Positions 46,383-57,823 of a DNA stretch of 64,000 nucleotides are shown one piece after another. The position numbers and the translations under genes were made by a program. This DNA is from Rhexocercosporidium sp. MPI-PUGE-AT-0058 (lineage: Eukaryota; Ascomycota; Leotiomycetes; Helotiales), in the NCBI GenBank assembly GCA_020746875.1, contig JAGTJL010000009.1:2294001-2358000 (forward strand), in the 5' to 3' direction. The notes beneath the pieces are model-generated. The model was given only the letters and a program-made list of their open reading frames with translations, was not told where the DNA came from and searched no databases. How positions within the stretch are numbered: position 1 is the first letter of the stretch; every line of letters starts with the position of its first letter.

Positions 46383-47631
46383 TAAATCGTTCGGTCGCGG
46401 AACGCCATTCGCAGCGCGTCTTTCCTATCGTCAAATATGTTCTCTCTAGGCCCAGAGACCTTCGAAATGCAGTTGTGGCGACAACAACGGTTCCATGCGC
46501 AAACCTTCCTCTTGCTCCCAAAACAAATAATGAAGCTGGCGGCTCAATCCACTTTGGTTCCGAGACTACCGTCTACTGAGAGATACGCATACGGACGACT
46601 CGGATCATACTTCATCGGCGCGCTCAATGATTCGCAAAGCTCTTTGCTGCTAGTCGAGGTACGGGATAGTTGGGTGAGGAGGCTGTGCAGCTAGGCTCAT
46701 GGTTCGAAAGGTCTGGAATGTCTCAATGGCTGGGTGCGGGGATGACGTCCTGAGCACAAAGAAAGAAGCTTTATGGCCGCCGTCAAGTCATCAAGCACGA
46801 GGAAGAGACGAACCGTTTTGGGATCGTGGGATCGTGGACGAGACAAGGGGAGGAAGAGGTTGTCGAGAAAAGGTTATCGCGAAGATGCTGGCAGAACACA
46901 GAGGCAATCTGAAGGTTGCTCTCGAATCAAGGCGGCGATTAATAACGAGCAAGGCTGCAGCCGACAGCCTTTAATTGGCTCACGTTGGACATGATCGTCG
47001 ATGACTTGCTTACCATCGCAAACCTGGGTAACAATGATTAATACCGACGTGAAGATTTGATAAAGGTGAATTCCAGAGGTGAGAATGAATTGCTGTTTAT
47101 GATTATCTCAGTGAATAGTATCTGTTGACATTATTTTAGAGTATCTGTTGAGACCAGCCCCAGGTGAAGACCAATCAATACATAAGCGATGGGTTGTCTC
47201 TGCCATTCTTTTTTTCTTTTATCAAAAAAATTCCCATAGTATCCTTGATAGACAGTCAATACCAGACTTTGATCTCTGGGCAGTCTTGCAGATCTCAGCA
47301 ATTTAACTTTCTCTTGCATGCTCCAAGGCTGAAACAAATGGCCAAATTCACGGTGTCTTGTAATCACGTGAGCCCACTCTCACTTTCAATAAAACCCCTC
47401 TTGTCCCATTGGCCTTCAAGCTATGCATTAAATAAGGATGTCTTTCCAAAGCCACTCAAACAAGATGGCTTGAGTCCTAACTCTAGTTTCATTCCCTCGT
47501 CACGGCTCACTGGCTCGTGATGCTAATCGTCTAATGATTAATGTTGATCTCGCTAAGAAGCGAGATGCCCCTTTTGTTGATAAACATTCCACAGTCGAAA
47601 GCATTCCTCAAGTAGGGGTCTTAGAATGTTG
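46383..47631. other. intergenic upstream of FMP27
   Basis: Short frames at 46437-46974 (+) show no domain and are probably chance. The region beyond 47000 is AT-richer with T-runs (about 47210-47228). No gene is supported. Confidence 0.4.
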
Positions 47632-48453
47632 TCAACCAAGATTTGCAGTCTCCAGCATTCGCCTCAAGCTGCATCTTCTTTGTTCAACATAGTCTATTTT
47701 GCCGCGATCGCCACCTAGATCAGAGGCAGGTTTAGATTGTTCAACATATCGAATCCATGGAAAGTTCCAGGCCAAACATGTAGCTCGCATGTAGAGCCAC
47801 AGCGCCACAAATTCATGGCGTACTTCACTGCTGGATCGCGGTACGCCTCGCACGCACCAACAATATACGCTGGCGGCAGGTCTGACAGATCTGTCGTTCC
47901 TGATGGAGACCGGTACGTGGTGACATTATTTGTTCCACGAAGCTCTCCCAGAATGCAATTCCCTACCATGCGGTTCGAGTCTCCACACCAAGGACTAGCG
48001 TACCCAAATTATTGGTCTGAAACGCTCCTGCAGCGATCGTCTAGCATGGACGGGTGTGACAAGAGAATTCCTGTCCCGGGCCATGAGATATATTGCCGCT
48101 GCCAGAGCAGGACCCACCTGACAAGCCTAAGACCACTGTATTAGTGGGGTTATTCCCAGATGGGATGCATTTTCAACCGTCTACATGAGTCCGGCGTAGC
48201 AGTACTCAGTTGGGGCAAGTGCACGTGTTTCTGGAGCAAAGCGGCACTTAACAGATACAATAACGCATTCAATGTCGTCGAGGTGTCCGATCAATGGGGT
48301 TACAGCAGTATATCGGTCTCCTGAAATCATCCCACCGCCATGGATATGGTAAATAGCAGGCAGAGTGCTGGTTGTGAGATGGGTAGTGCGGTCAAGCTTT
48401 TCAAATATGAGAAGACTCCCTCCCTTAGCTAGGCACGCCAATTCAAGGCACAT
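47632..48453 (-). pseudogene. decayed alpha/beta hydrolase (GDXG/HSL-type esterase)
   Basis: The minus strand begins MCLELACLAKGGSLLIFEKL at 48453. It shows the oxyanion motif IYHIHGGGMISGDRY and RFAPETRALAPTEYCYAGL, typical of the hormone-sensitive-lipase-like family. The frame then hits TAG, a second TAG and a frameshift. The nucleophile elbow (normally GxSxG before LAAAIYLMARD) reads as a stop plus QVGPA, so the catalytic Ser is gone. After a shift, MLDDR, DLSDLPPAYIVGACEAYRDPAVKYAMNLW and ELHVWPGTFHGFDM (the acid and His region) are still clear. Several independent lesions show this is a genuine pseudogene, not a read error. Confidence 0.85.
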
Positions 48454-48530
48454 TTCTTTTCATCTCTTTAATTTCTTCAGTATTGTACCGCCTCATTCGG
48501 ATCTCCCGACAAATAAGAAGTTATCAGCTA

Positions 48531-49614
48531 TGATCTCTCCCGACAATTCAACAACTGGGGACGATGGTTATCGGAGAAAGGGGTCGATGTTGTCCAAGAC
48601 ACCATTCATGATAAGAAAGGTGGCTCGGGTCACATCAACCCTGTGGAAGGTACCAAAATGGCAGTCTGTCACCTATTACATCCGCGAGTTCGATGCTCTT
48701 GGATTGTTACTCGTCTTCGTTGGATCTGCCTTCTTTCTTCTGCCATTGAATCTTTACTCCAAGCAAGGCAAGGCATGGGGATCTGCCCTCATTATTTGCT
48801 TCCTCGTCTTCGGTGGCGTTCTTCTCATAGCTTTCGGTATTTGGAGAAAACTCTTTGCCCCAGCCTCATCCATTCTTGGGAACTCCTCCGAGATCGAATG
48901 TATGTTGATTTCCTTCCATGATTTCTTTAGATCCGTATCCGAAGACACCTCTTTTGGGGTAATTTTTAAGAACAAATATACTAGGTCTCAGAATGTTCTC
49001 GATATCATTGCTAACTTTCATTAGCTGTCCTAAGTGCCTGTCTTCTTTCGTTCACGCTCTTCATCAGTAACTCATGCTAGGTTCTGTATTCACCTCCGTA
49101 TTGCAGGAAGTGGACGATTTGAGTGTTGCACATGCAAGCTATGTGGTCCGGATGCAGACTGTCGGCAGCGTCTTGACGGCTCTCGTCGGTGGGGGAATCA
49201 TGTCTTATACAGGACGATAGAGGCCAATTTCTCTCCAATTCGGTATGTTCATGAGTATTCTCGGGCTGGGATTGTTGATCTACTTTCGCAAGCCTGAGCA
49301 GGGGATCGGCTATATTATCATATGCCGGGTCTTCACTTCTTTCGCCAGCGGCATCCTCATTATCTGTGACGAATTCGCCATCATGGCATCCACTTCAAAG
49401 AAACAGTTCTTTGCTGTCAGTATCGCTGTGCTCGGCTTGTTTGGGCTTTTGGAGTCGGGACGGTTCTCATGCGGCGGGACATCAAGGTCATTGGTACCAA
49501 GCAGACCAAGATCACTGTTGTCTATGTTTATATGGCAAAGATTCTCAGACCGAGAAACACCAGTTCATCCCTCTATTGCACAATCTCACTAGATCTGGCT
49601 GCTATTACCAGTGA
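48531..49614 (+). pseudogene. truncated siderophore-type MFS transporter
   Basis: The frame starts MISPDNSTTGDDGYRRKGSM at 48531 and soon enters what is normally the middle of a siderophore/iron MFS transporter (IREFDALGLLLVFVGSAFFLLPLNLYS, then WGSALIICFLVFGGVLLIAFGIW). The first six helices are therefore missing. After a possible intron at 48899-49024, VLSACLLSFTLF and EVDDLSVAHASYVVRMQTVGSVL follow, broken by TAG at about 49078 and again after the MSYTGR stretch near 49220. Then come MSILGLGLLIYFRKP and GYIIICRVFTSFASGILIICDEFAIMAS. Similarity fades after about 49450. The start lies 77 bp from the divergent hydrolase pseudogene. Confidence 0.8.
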
Positions 49615-50730
49615 CGTCCTCCGCTATTCGGAGGACGAGTAATATTCCGATGCATCAATCTCACCAGTGAAACTCCGTTGTCTTGCCCTCGTGTTGATTA
49701 CGCACTTCTTCTCGAACCCTATAGCACGATTGTAGACAATGCACGATCCCACTTTGAGGCCTCTCGCTTAGCAGCAGCTTAAACAGAGCCGATGAGCAAC
49801 AAAAAGTGACAACCCGACAGACGAATTGTGACAGGCTTGCGAGGCGATAAGGATTTCTCTGCAGAGCTTCCGCGATTGATCGACAAGATATAGATATCAA
49901 CGGGAACCATGAGTCGGTGAATCGATTCGTCTTTCACAAAGGAGAAAACGGGCAGCTCTGACAGGCTCCTACTCACGCCTAATAAGGACAGCCTGCCCCG
50001 CCCCTCATTGGACTTGGCCCATCGCCCTGCATAAACGATGATGATTAAGCTTCCTTGCGTACCGGTATTCAAAGACTCAGGAGATGAATAACGGCAAGAA
50101 TCAGCGGCTCGTCATATCTGAGTACAGATCGTAGGCGGCAGACGCCGGCAGGGCTGTGCCAGCGCGCCGAGATGCTCCATCTTGCGCCGAAACGAAGCTC
50201 CTCTCGGCGACGATGACATGACATGCTCGAACAGCAAGACAACAACCAGTCAATCAACGACTGTAGCTTCACCGCTCGTATCTGTGCCTCCGATGGAAAG
50301 CGAGAGCAATGGAAATAATCCGTCCTTGACATGCGGCGAGGCATTTATGAGACAATGAAGTTCGCGATTTACAACTGAGACTTTGAGCAAGTTGCCAAGT
50401 GGTATAGGAAGGAGTATATCGTCGAGACTGGACAGCGGTAACGGACCTAGCTCCGAGTAGATACTCTACCCCTCGAATGACCCAGCCTAGCGAGTTCTCT
50501 TCTCTCGCTCGTTCTCAAGTCCCTTTGACGTTCGTATTCCTCTCTGCAGCCATCAACATCGGTCAAAAGTACTGACCTACAATTCAAAATCTGGTTTGCA
50601 TTCATTCTCAGTACCTTTATACTTTCTATCGTTTACAAGGTTTTCTCCATTGCATTTCTTGATTACCTTTTTAGGCCAGGTTACACAAAGATCAGCTCAG
50701 AAGGCAGCAACCATCCGCTCGATTGGGCAA
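49615..50730. other. intergenic, no supported gene
   Basis: No coding frame could be supported. Sequence before 50731 is open in the same frame as the next gene back to 50596 but contains no ATG, so it is taken as leader. Confidence 0.4.
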
Positions 50731-52660
50731 ATGAAACCAGCCAACAGCCGAAAGAACTCCGGAGACGCCGCCTACAATCCCAAGCAACATCATACAGCAG
50801 TGCAATCTAGCCCATATTTCGGCTGCTCTGCCGAGTCAGTTAACTCGAATATGAACGATGGGAAAACAGACGGTTGCAGTGGAAATCTGGATGGATTTTC
50901 GGACGCCCTGGATGATTGTCAGCCCCTACCCTTCGTCATTATAGAGGAGCCCCTACGTCCTGCAAGCAAAGAGCATCGAAAGACAGTCCGCCACCATGTA
51001 ATGCGAGCGGTTCATTCTCGGCGGAGAGCGCAAAATAAGTCTACTGTGAGGAAGCATACGCTTATTCAGAAGGACAGTGCAGCTGTACCAGTGTCAGACT
51101 CGGACTTAGCAGTCCCAGAAGCAAGTGCTGAAGATGTGCTACCATCGCCGACTTCGCCGCTGGACCCTCACACTGCAGTCGATAGGGTCAAAGTGTTGAC
51201 AAAGTCCTCGAATATAGTTGCGCACTCGTCAAATCAAAATAAACAACTTATCAACGCCAACCACAAAGATGCTTCTTACCCACCAGGGCAGAGCTCGAAA
51301 GCACAAGGCGGTACATTGGAGGATTCTCAATTCTTCTCTATCGCAGGATTTGTCCGTCCATTCGACCAGTGGACGTTTGACACTTGTAAGTTCAATCTTG
51401 AACATACAAACTCTCAATGATCTGTGCTCATGTGTGCGCACAGCCACTCCATACGCCCTGTTCCAGCTCGATGGCGCTCCAATTCTCTGCATGCGACCTG
51501 AAGGATGGCCATTCCCCGAACAAGTTGGAAAACTAACACCGAAAGTTTCTGTCTGGATGCCAAGCAGAATCATTCCTATCCCAAACTTTCGATCCCCTCG
51601 AGACTCCTTACACAAAAGTGCTCAAGTCCTTCCGTATATCCACAACAGCCAGGAATACTTTGCCTTCAAGGTGGAGACCATAAAGTGGATAAATAGTCGA
51701 TTACCGCACGATGTTCTCGGGACGAGTGACACAACCATTGGGAGCATTTTACTGCTCATCAGCTTCGAAGTGAGTAGGTATACACAAAATCTATAGCTAT
51801 TCTAACATCTGTAAATCATAGATAGCTCGCGGTAACACTGCAGAGTCCATTCATCATGTCAACGGCCTGGAGCGAATCGTTAATCTTCGGGGGGGAATTG
51901 ACAGTTTCGGAAACAACAAGCACTTTTTGATAAAAGTCTTGCTGTACGCCCTCTGAAATTTAAACTTTTCCAACACATTTAAACGTAGCTGTCGCTAACG
52001 TCACGCAGCTTAGATCTCATCGTCTCAATTATGAGTAACACCAGTCCCCGATTCAACCAGACAACTGCAACCACGTCACTACCATCCAACATCCTAGGCA
52101 TCAGACTCAACCGCATCTCAGACTCTCCTCTATACAGCTCCCGACGGCTGGAATACATTCTTCGCGGATCACCCTTCTGCAAAAAGAGCATCCAGACCCT
52201 CCAACACATGCAAGACCTCACCAACGGTCAACAAAGCCGCACCTTGACATATACTCTGCCACCTCTCACAGCCACCGCAAACAAGCCAATAACGCTCCTT
52301 CACCGAATAATCCTCCTCACAGCAACAATATTCGAATCCGCAACTCAGACACCCCCAACACCATTCTCATCCCCTATCAACCTCCCCATCGCCCAAGAGC
52401 TCTGCCAAGCCCTCGAATCTCCAATCAACGACGCAACATGGGACGCCTTCCCCGGCATCTTTGTATGGATCCTCCTAACCGGCGCTGCAGCCTCCCCTGA
52501 TACGAGCGCCGAACACAGCTACTTCGTTTCACTGCTCATGAAAGTCGGGCTTGGTGCAGGGTATGGATGGTTTGAGGAGCTGAGTAAGGCGATGGGAGCT
52601 TTCACGAGAATTAAGAGGAGAGCAGAGGGGTTAGTATCGGACGCTGAGTTTGCGTTGTAA
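50731..52660 (+). CDS. fungal transcription-factor-like protein without a visible zinc cluster, four exons
   Basis: Exons 50731-51385, 51444-51769, 51822-51943 and 52009-52660 join to 584 codons in consistent phase. The N-terminal half is disordered. It contains a conserved basic block, PFVIIEEPLRPASKEHRKTV followed by RHHVMRAVHSRRR, as found in many fungal proteins annotated as fungal-specific transcription factor or tachykinin-family. Downstream, WTFDTSTPYALF, IHNSQEYFAFKVETIKWINSRL, IARGNTAESIHHVNGLERIVNLRGGI and LLLDLIVSIMSNTSPRF match the helical regulatory region (Fungal_trans_2-like). No Zn2Cys6 motif is present. A regulatory role is inferred from the family only. It stands beside two transport/metabolism pseudogenes and a flavin monooxygenase, but no cluster function can be shown. 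Confidence 0.82.
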
Positions 52661-53815
52661 ATAGTGTCATGTCTGTTGGAGCTTATGGCGGTACAGAGGA
52701 GGATAGGATATCATAGGTTTCTTACCTGGCCGTACTCTCACAGACGCCTCAACACGCAGTCATCATTTCTGGAAGCTGAACCCTGGCACTTACGGATGCT
52801 TACGGTCGATTAGACTTCGAGTATTTCTTTCCAACTCGCTTAAGACTTAGAAGATATTATAATATGCTTTAAATAGCAGAATCCCGCGATACTACAAATT
52901 TGTCAGCGTTTTTGAGGCATGAAAATCAGCAGACCTCTTGAGTCAAATCTGGACATCTATTTATCAAGGACTATGTAGTCACTTGAGCAGAAGCTTTGTC
53001 AAATGATCCTGTACTTGACTATTCGCAGAAGTGGATATTACATTGCCTTATCACATGTAAACGAGTGTGCTGCTCTTGGATCGGATGTTCAGTCTATCAG
53101 CGTCGTCTTTAAAGTACACCTCCCTCCCTTTGTATCTAGAAATGAATGAGCTAGCGAACATTTAAGTGCGGAGAATATGTGGATGGTCGGATAGAGCCCG
53201 GTCGCTATCCAACATAGCGTTATTCACGTTTCCTGTGAAGCCACCTCATACATCAAGACACATTCTACCTCAAAAAATGACGCTTGAAATCAGTGACACT
53301 CTCGATGAAAGTCAATCGCCAACATCAAAGCCAACGCGTAGGTGGGGGGTGAATAACCACACTGGCTCGTCCTCCGTCCCACCCCCCGAAAATAGCCAAT
53401 TGCTTTTAGAAATAACCAAATAGGCAGATTTTAACCTCGCTAGAAGTATCACTGCAATGCATTTCCTCTTTTCTTGCTTGGAGGGAGTTCGTCCTCGATG
53501 CATTGAATTCTGGTCACCCCCTTATGCCACATGTTCGCCTCGCTAAGCGGGAACAGATCTCCTGTCAATATCAACAAAGGCGACGAAGATTCCGGACACT
53601 CTCCTCGAACCGCTCTTAATCTTGTTTGTGCGAGACTCTGGTTTGTTATTCGTAGAGGCGCGAATACGTTGCAGCATAGCATAGCTCATTGGTAGAATAA
53701 ATCATTGCGACCCTACTATCCTCTTCAGTAATTCTAAGAAGACTAACACATCATACTATTTTCTAAAAATGCGAAATTCATCTCCAAAATATCAAGCAGC
53801 ATCCACCTCCCTCTT
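52661..53815. other. intergenic, convergent gene ends
   Basis: This lies between the regulator-like gene (+) and the flavin monooxygenase (-). Short frames at 53166-53423 (+) and 53449-53682 (-) show no recognisable features. Nothing else is supported. Confidence 0.4.
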
Positions 53816-55753
53816 CTACTCCTTAAATTCACGATTACCCATCCACTCCCCCACCAACCCCCTATAATCCTCCACCCCATACGCCCGAAACAATTCCCTC
53901 TACGACCCCCGCTTCCTCCAAATCTCACACCCCAAATCCCCCAGCAACACATCAAAATACGCCACCTCCTCAAACACGCTCTCGGGGAACCTCCCTCCCC
54001 AACCCTGCGGAACCTCCACCACCCAAAGCGATTCCAGAGCACTGTTTCATACTGCACCTCCATCCTCTCACCCTCCAACGGCGCCTTGAACTTCGGCAAC
54101 TCGCCGGAGAAAAATGCAGTTATCCACAATGCTTGGATTTGCGCCCGTGTCGGCGTGAGGATACTCAACATGTGTCCCGCGAACGCTATATCTCGAGTAC
54201 AGATGAAAGATGGCGGGACTATGAAGCGGTAGAGTTGATACGACGACATTCCCTCAGTGGAAGGAACGCCCGGCAGTTGTTTACCTTTTGGATTTCTCGG
54301 AGGTTGATCTCTTAAGCTCGGGAAGCGAGATAGAATCTCTTCGTCTGCGCGCCGCTCTAGTGGCGATATGTTCTCTGTAGCAGCATCAATGGGATGCGGG
54401 AGACCAACTTTAGTCTCGATACCGTTTGGTAGGAAAGTCAAGGGCGGGGTATGTTTCCAGCCCGTACAGCACACCAACGCATCACTCTCCAAGCTCTCTC
54501 CATTCGTCAACCTAACCGTCTTTCGATCTAGCGATGCAATATCGCTGATATGTACTCTCACTATCCCACTCCTGACTAGTTCGAAAAAGTCTTTCTCGTA
54601 GTTTAACACCCCATTGATAGAGCCTATAAATAATATCTTCGTCCATGGTTTGAGTTTCGTTGTCTCAGGGTGAGAATCGTAGGAGTTGAGGTAGTGGATG
54701 TCGGATTCGAGAGTGGACCAGAATTTGGAGACGAAGTATCGCCCGAGGGCTGTGGTGTGCAGGAATGGACGGATGGTTTTGTATCCTGATTCGAAGTCCC
54801 AGATGCAGGGGCTGAAACAGGTTATGAGGCGTGTTGTGATGACTTTCTCGACTTGGAGCTTGAATGGGGTGGCGTATGGGGGAGCGACTTTAGCCAATTC
54901 AGTATTTCAAGAACTTACCATCCTTTTTCAAAAAAAGAAAAATTGAATGAGTGCCGACCGTCAGGAGATGAGAGAAAAGAAAGAGGCTACCTACTCCACA
55001 TCGGACCATGTCCTGACTCTCGAATAATCATTTCCACTTGCACACCCATCTCAGCATAAGCATACGCTACATCAAAAGCCGACTTCATACCCCCTAGCAC
55101 CGTAACCCTTTCCGCATTCTCCAACGAATCGAGATTCCTCGCAAAATACTTACTGTGGAGGATAGGCGCTTTGAAATCCACGCTTCCCTCAAAGATAGGA
55201 ATGACAGGATCCGTCGTTAGTCCCGTGGCAACGATGAGTTTCGAAGCCAGGACTCGCGACTTCTTCGCTTCGTCTGTGTGAAGTACTGTACTCGAAGTCA
55301 ATGTAGAAGAAGAAGAAGAAGAAGTAGTGACAATCCATCCCCCACCATCACAATGCTCCGCTGACTCAACCTTCGTCTCCAACCTCACTTTTTCATAGAT
55401 TCCGAAATGCTTAGTAAAGTTCGTAAGATAATGATGAACCACAGCTCCAGGGATATGCTCTCCCTTCTTAACGCCATATGTCTCCGAGTCCATAGGATAA
55501 TCGCTGAATTCGTATGTCCCAAGCATATTGTTGGTTTTCAGACCTGGGTAGAGGTTCTCTTTTGCCCATACTCCACCGATGCTAGATGCTGAGTCGTAGA
55601 TGATCACGCGCGTGGAGGGATAGACGTCGAGGCAGGTCTTGGCTGCTATTAGACCGTGGAAGCCTGGAGCTGTCAATGGTGACCGTGAGTTCGGTGGGAG
55701 GTGTTCGGGATTTATTTACCTGCTCCAATGATGACGAGGTCAATTTCCTCCAT
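53816..55753 (-). CDS. FAD-dependent monooxygenase, damaged near its C-terminus
   Basis: Exons are 55753-55720, 55669-54995 and 54887 onward; the two introns are 50 and 107 bp. The N-terminus (MEEIDLVIIGA) gives the first strand and Gly loop of an FAD Rossmann fold. IIYDSASSIGGVW, NNMLGTYEFSDYPM, a second nucleotide-binding motif VTVLGGMKSAFDVAYAYA and DALVCCTGWKHTPPL follow, as in flavin-containing and Baeyer-Villiger-like monooxygenases. Near 54020 the frame must gain one G (after WNRF) to continue as VVEVPQGWGGRFPESVFEEV. That frame then meets TAG at 53900-53902 where RGS-x-RELFRAYG implies an original Trp codon. The family end would be at 53816. A run of AGA/TCT repeats (about 55307-55327) codes a Ser stretch. 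Substrate is unknown; two lesions suggest decay of the last ~90 residues. Confidence 0.8.
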
Positions 55754-56283
55754 TGTGTATCCGTATCAGTGTTCCAAAGTCTGGCTTTAGAAAATTTGCT
55801 TCGAAAGAAATCTACAGATAAAATTCTCGGTTTTTGTTCAAGAGATATCTTCGTATCTGCCATAGTCAATGAGTTTTGAAGACAGGTAGATGCTGTGACA
55901 GACATGTCAACACTGATCTGATGTTAGAAAGTTTCCGCTGCTTGTCTTGGCAACCATCTCTTGATGCCTGTAAATGGTAAATGAGAATGTGATGGTATTA
56001 CCGGAGAGACAGGAGATGATCGGATAGACTTACGCAGGGGCGACTTGTGCAGGCTGTGGTAGATGGTAAGCCGCTCCTCTAATACCTTGACTAAGCCGGA
56101 TTACCGCAAATGAGGTAGGTAGATAGAAGACTAGGCGCTCGCCTACCACCGAATGAATCGGCAGAGTAGGAAATGTTTTGATTCCCTAATCGCCGAGCTG
56201 CAAGAAAGCTCAGCTTACAGTAAGAAACCCAAGTCCCAGCATGAGAACATAGCATAGTTACAATCCCGTACATTGTTTTCTGT
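55754..56283. other. intergenic between two minus-strand genes
   Basis: This is the upstream region of the flavin monooxygenase. A non-ATG frame from 55905 overlaps the probable leader and is not taken as coding. Nothing else is seen. Confidence 0.4.
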
Positions 56284-57228
56284 CTATCTCACAGGTGGAG
56301 TATAGACCAGCTTCCCCAAATCCCACGAACTCCTCTCGTTGCCATCAACACGGATTTCAATCCTCTCAAGAAATTCCCCCAACTTCATAACATGGTACGT
56401 AATCCTCTCCCGCTCCTTGACACCACCACAAGCATAACGCAACAGAGTGTTCATATGCATATCCAGCATCTGAGCTATACTCTCTGGATGAATTAAGCCA
56501 TGCTCTCGCTCGTTACCATATATGAAGTTCTCGATAGGAAGAAACCCACCCTCAGGTTCTTCCGGAGTGAGGATGTTCAACACGAGCACCCCAACCTTAA
56601 CACCCCCTTCTTTCGGCTGCGAGAGGAAATCTGGTCCGCGCACCAAGAAGCGCTGGAGTAGTTCAAGGAGATCCCAGATCAGATGGGAAAATCCTCCACA
56701 GCCCGCTCGCCAGCCAGAGCGTTTTTTCTCAAGCCAATCTCCACAGGCTCGGATCTGAGTCTCCACGATATCGACACGAGATGAGACGGCGGGGACGTAA
56801 AGCCAGGTCGGATATACGAGAAACTCATTCTCGATAATGCAATCGAGGATATACTTGAGACCGTGTGGGACCTTGAAGCAAGATATAGCCTCTTTCATCT
56901 CAGCATGGATTTGGCGGTTGACGAGGAGGAGCGATCGGCTATTGACATAGACTGGTGTCTCCGAGTATCGGTTCCACTGGCTTAGAGTACCGAAATCGAG
57001 GGGTGGTTGCTTGTATGTGCATGGATCCGCCCAGTCTGACCCTTTGTGCCCCTGATACCCAAGATCTAGTCGTGGCCCGCATGAAGCTGGAGTAGAGGGA
57101 GCATCGTCGGTTGATTCGAGGACGGTGAGGTAGATAAGATCGCGGATTTCTCTGGAGAGTCTTAAGAAGGGAGGAATGGATGACTTTAGTGCAGGACTAG
57201 GGGCACGTTGGGTGTGGGCAAGATCCAT
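56284..57228 (-). CDS. 2EXR/F-box-like fungal protein, function unknown
   Basis: A single exon runs from ATG 57228, 314 codons. Near the N-terminus, IPPFLRLSREIRDLIYLTVL matches the short motif at the start of the fungal 2EXR-type (F-box-like) families. RSLLLVNRQIHAEMKEAISC matches their second block (LLLxNRQIxxE). The rest is mixed helix and strand without catalytic signatures. These genes are numerous in Pezizomycotina genomes and their function is mostly unknown. No signal peptide, intron or frame damage is seen. It stands 430 bp from the left end of the piggyBac element. Confidence 0.8.
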   Translation of the reverse strand: MDLAHTQRAPSPALKSSIPPFLRLSREIRDLIYLTVLESTDDAPSTPASCGPRLDLGYQGHKGSDWADPCTYKQPPLDFGTLSQWNRYSETPVYVNSRSLLLVNRQIHAEMKEAISCFKVPHGLKYILDCIIENEFLVYPTWLYVPAVSSRVDIVETQIRACGDWLEKKRSGWRAGCGGFSHLIWDLLELLQRFLVRGPDFLSQPKEGGVKVGVLVLNILTPEEPEGGFLPIENFIYGNEREHGLIHPESIAQMLDMHMNTLLRYACGGVKERERITYHVMKLGEFLERIEIRVDGNERSSWDLGKLVYTPPVR

Positions 57229-57655
57229 GTTATATTTATAGTCTTAGATGAGCTGTGCGTTGAATGAAGATCGACGAATTGATATTTGAGATAAATATGA
57301 GAGAGCATGCAACAAGTATTGTGCAAAGCAGTGTAAAGTAGAAAGACAAAGAATGCACATGCCCTCATCAACCAACAAGAAGGATTCAGCAGGATTTAGG
57401 CAGCCAACTCGATTGGCTGGCAGCCACTGATGAGAGACCAACATTATGCGATAGCTGCTGCATCGCTTGTAACTGGCCCATACCTAAGGATGAGAGCTCC
57501 ATATTCAGAGTTCGTCATAAATAAAGCAAAAATGGAATACAAAAGCCTGGGAAAAGATAGCTACAGGGGCATTTCTCAGAGATGGGAACGCACTCGAAAA
57601 CAAAACAATAAAAGTAGGACGGTCACATGATCGTGATCGTGCACTGGCACGCCCC
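57229..57655. other. short intergenic region
   Basis: No supported gene. This is the shared region between the minus-strand 2EXR-type gene and the left end of the transposon. Confidence 0.4.
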
Positions 57656-57673
57656 GTATCCCCTTAAAACCGA
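57656..57673 (+). repeat. left terminal inverted repeat of the piggyBac-like element
   Basis: GTATCCCCTTAAAACCGA is matched exactly by its reverse complement at 59677-59694. A TTAA, the target site of piggyBac elements, lies inside the arm. Further inward both ends share GCGCCAG. Confidence 0.88.
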
Positions 57674-57823
57674 GACGCGCCAGGCTCCAGGGACCACCCG
57701 CTGAAGGTAAGGCGCTAAGTGCCTATCATCGTGGGGCTTCAGGCGCTCGGACCAGGATAAACAAAACAATGTAAATAAACCTACTTTTACACCTAAATCT
57801 CTGTATTTCAACATCGTGCAACC

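Noticed and set aside
47965..47985. GGTTCGAGTC resembling a tRNA B box
   Set aside because: It lies inside the hydrolase pseudogene and no A box or acceptor stem fits around it.
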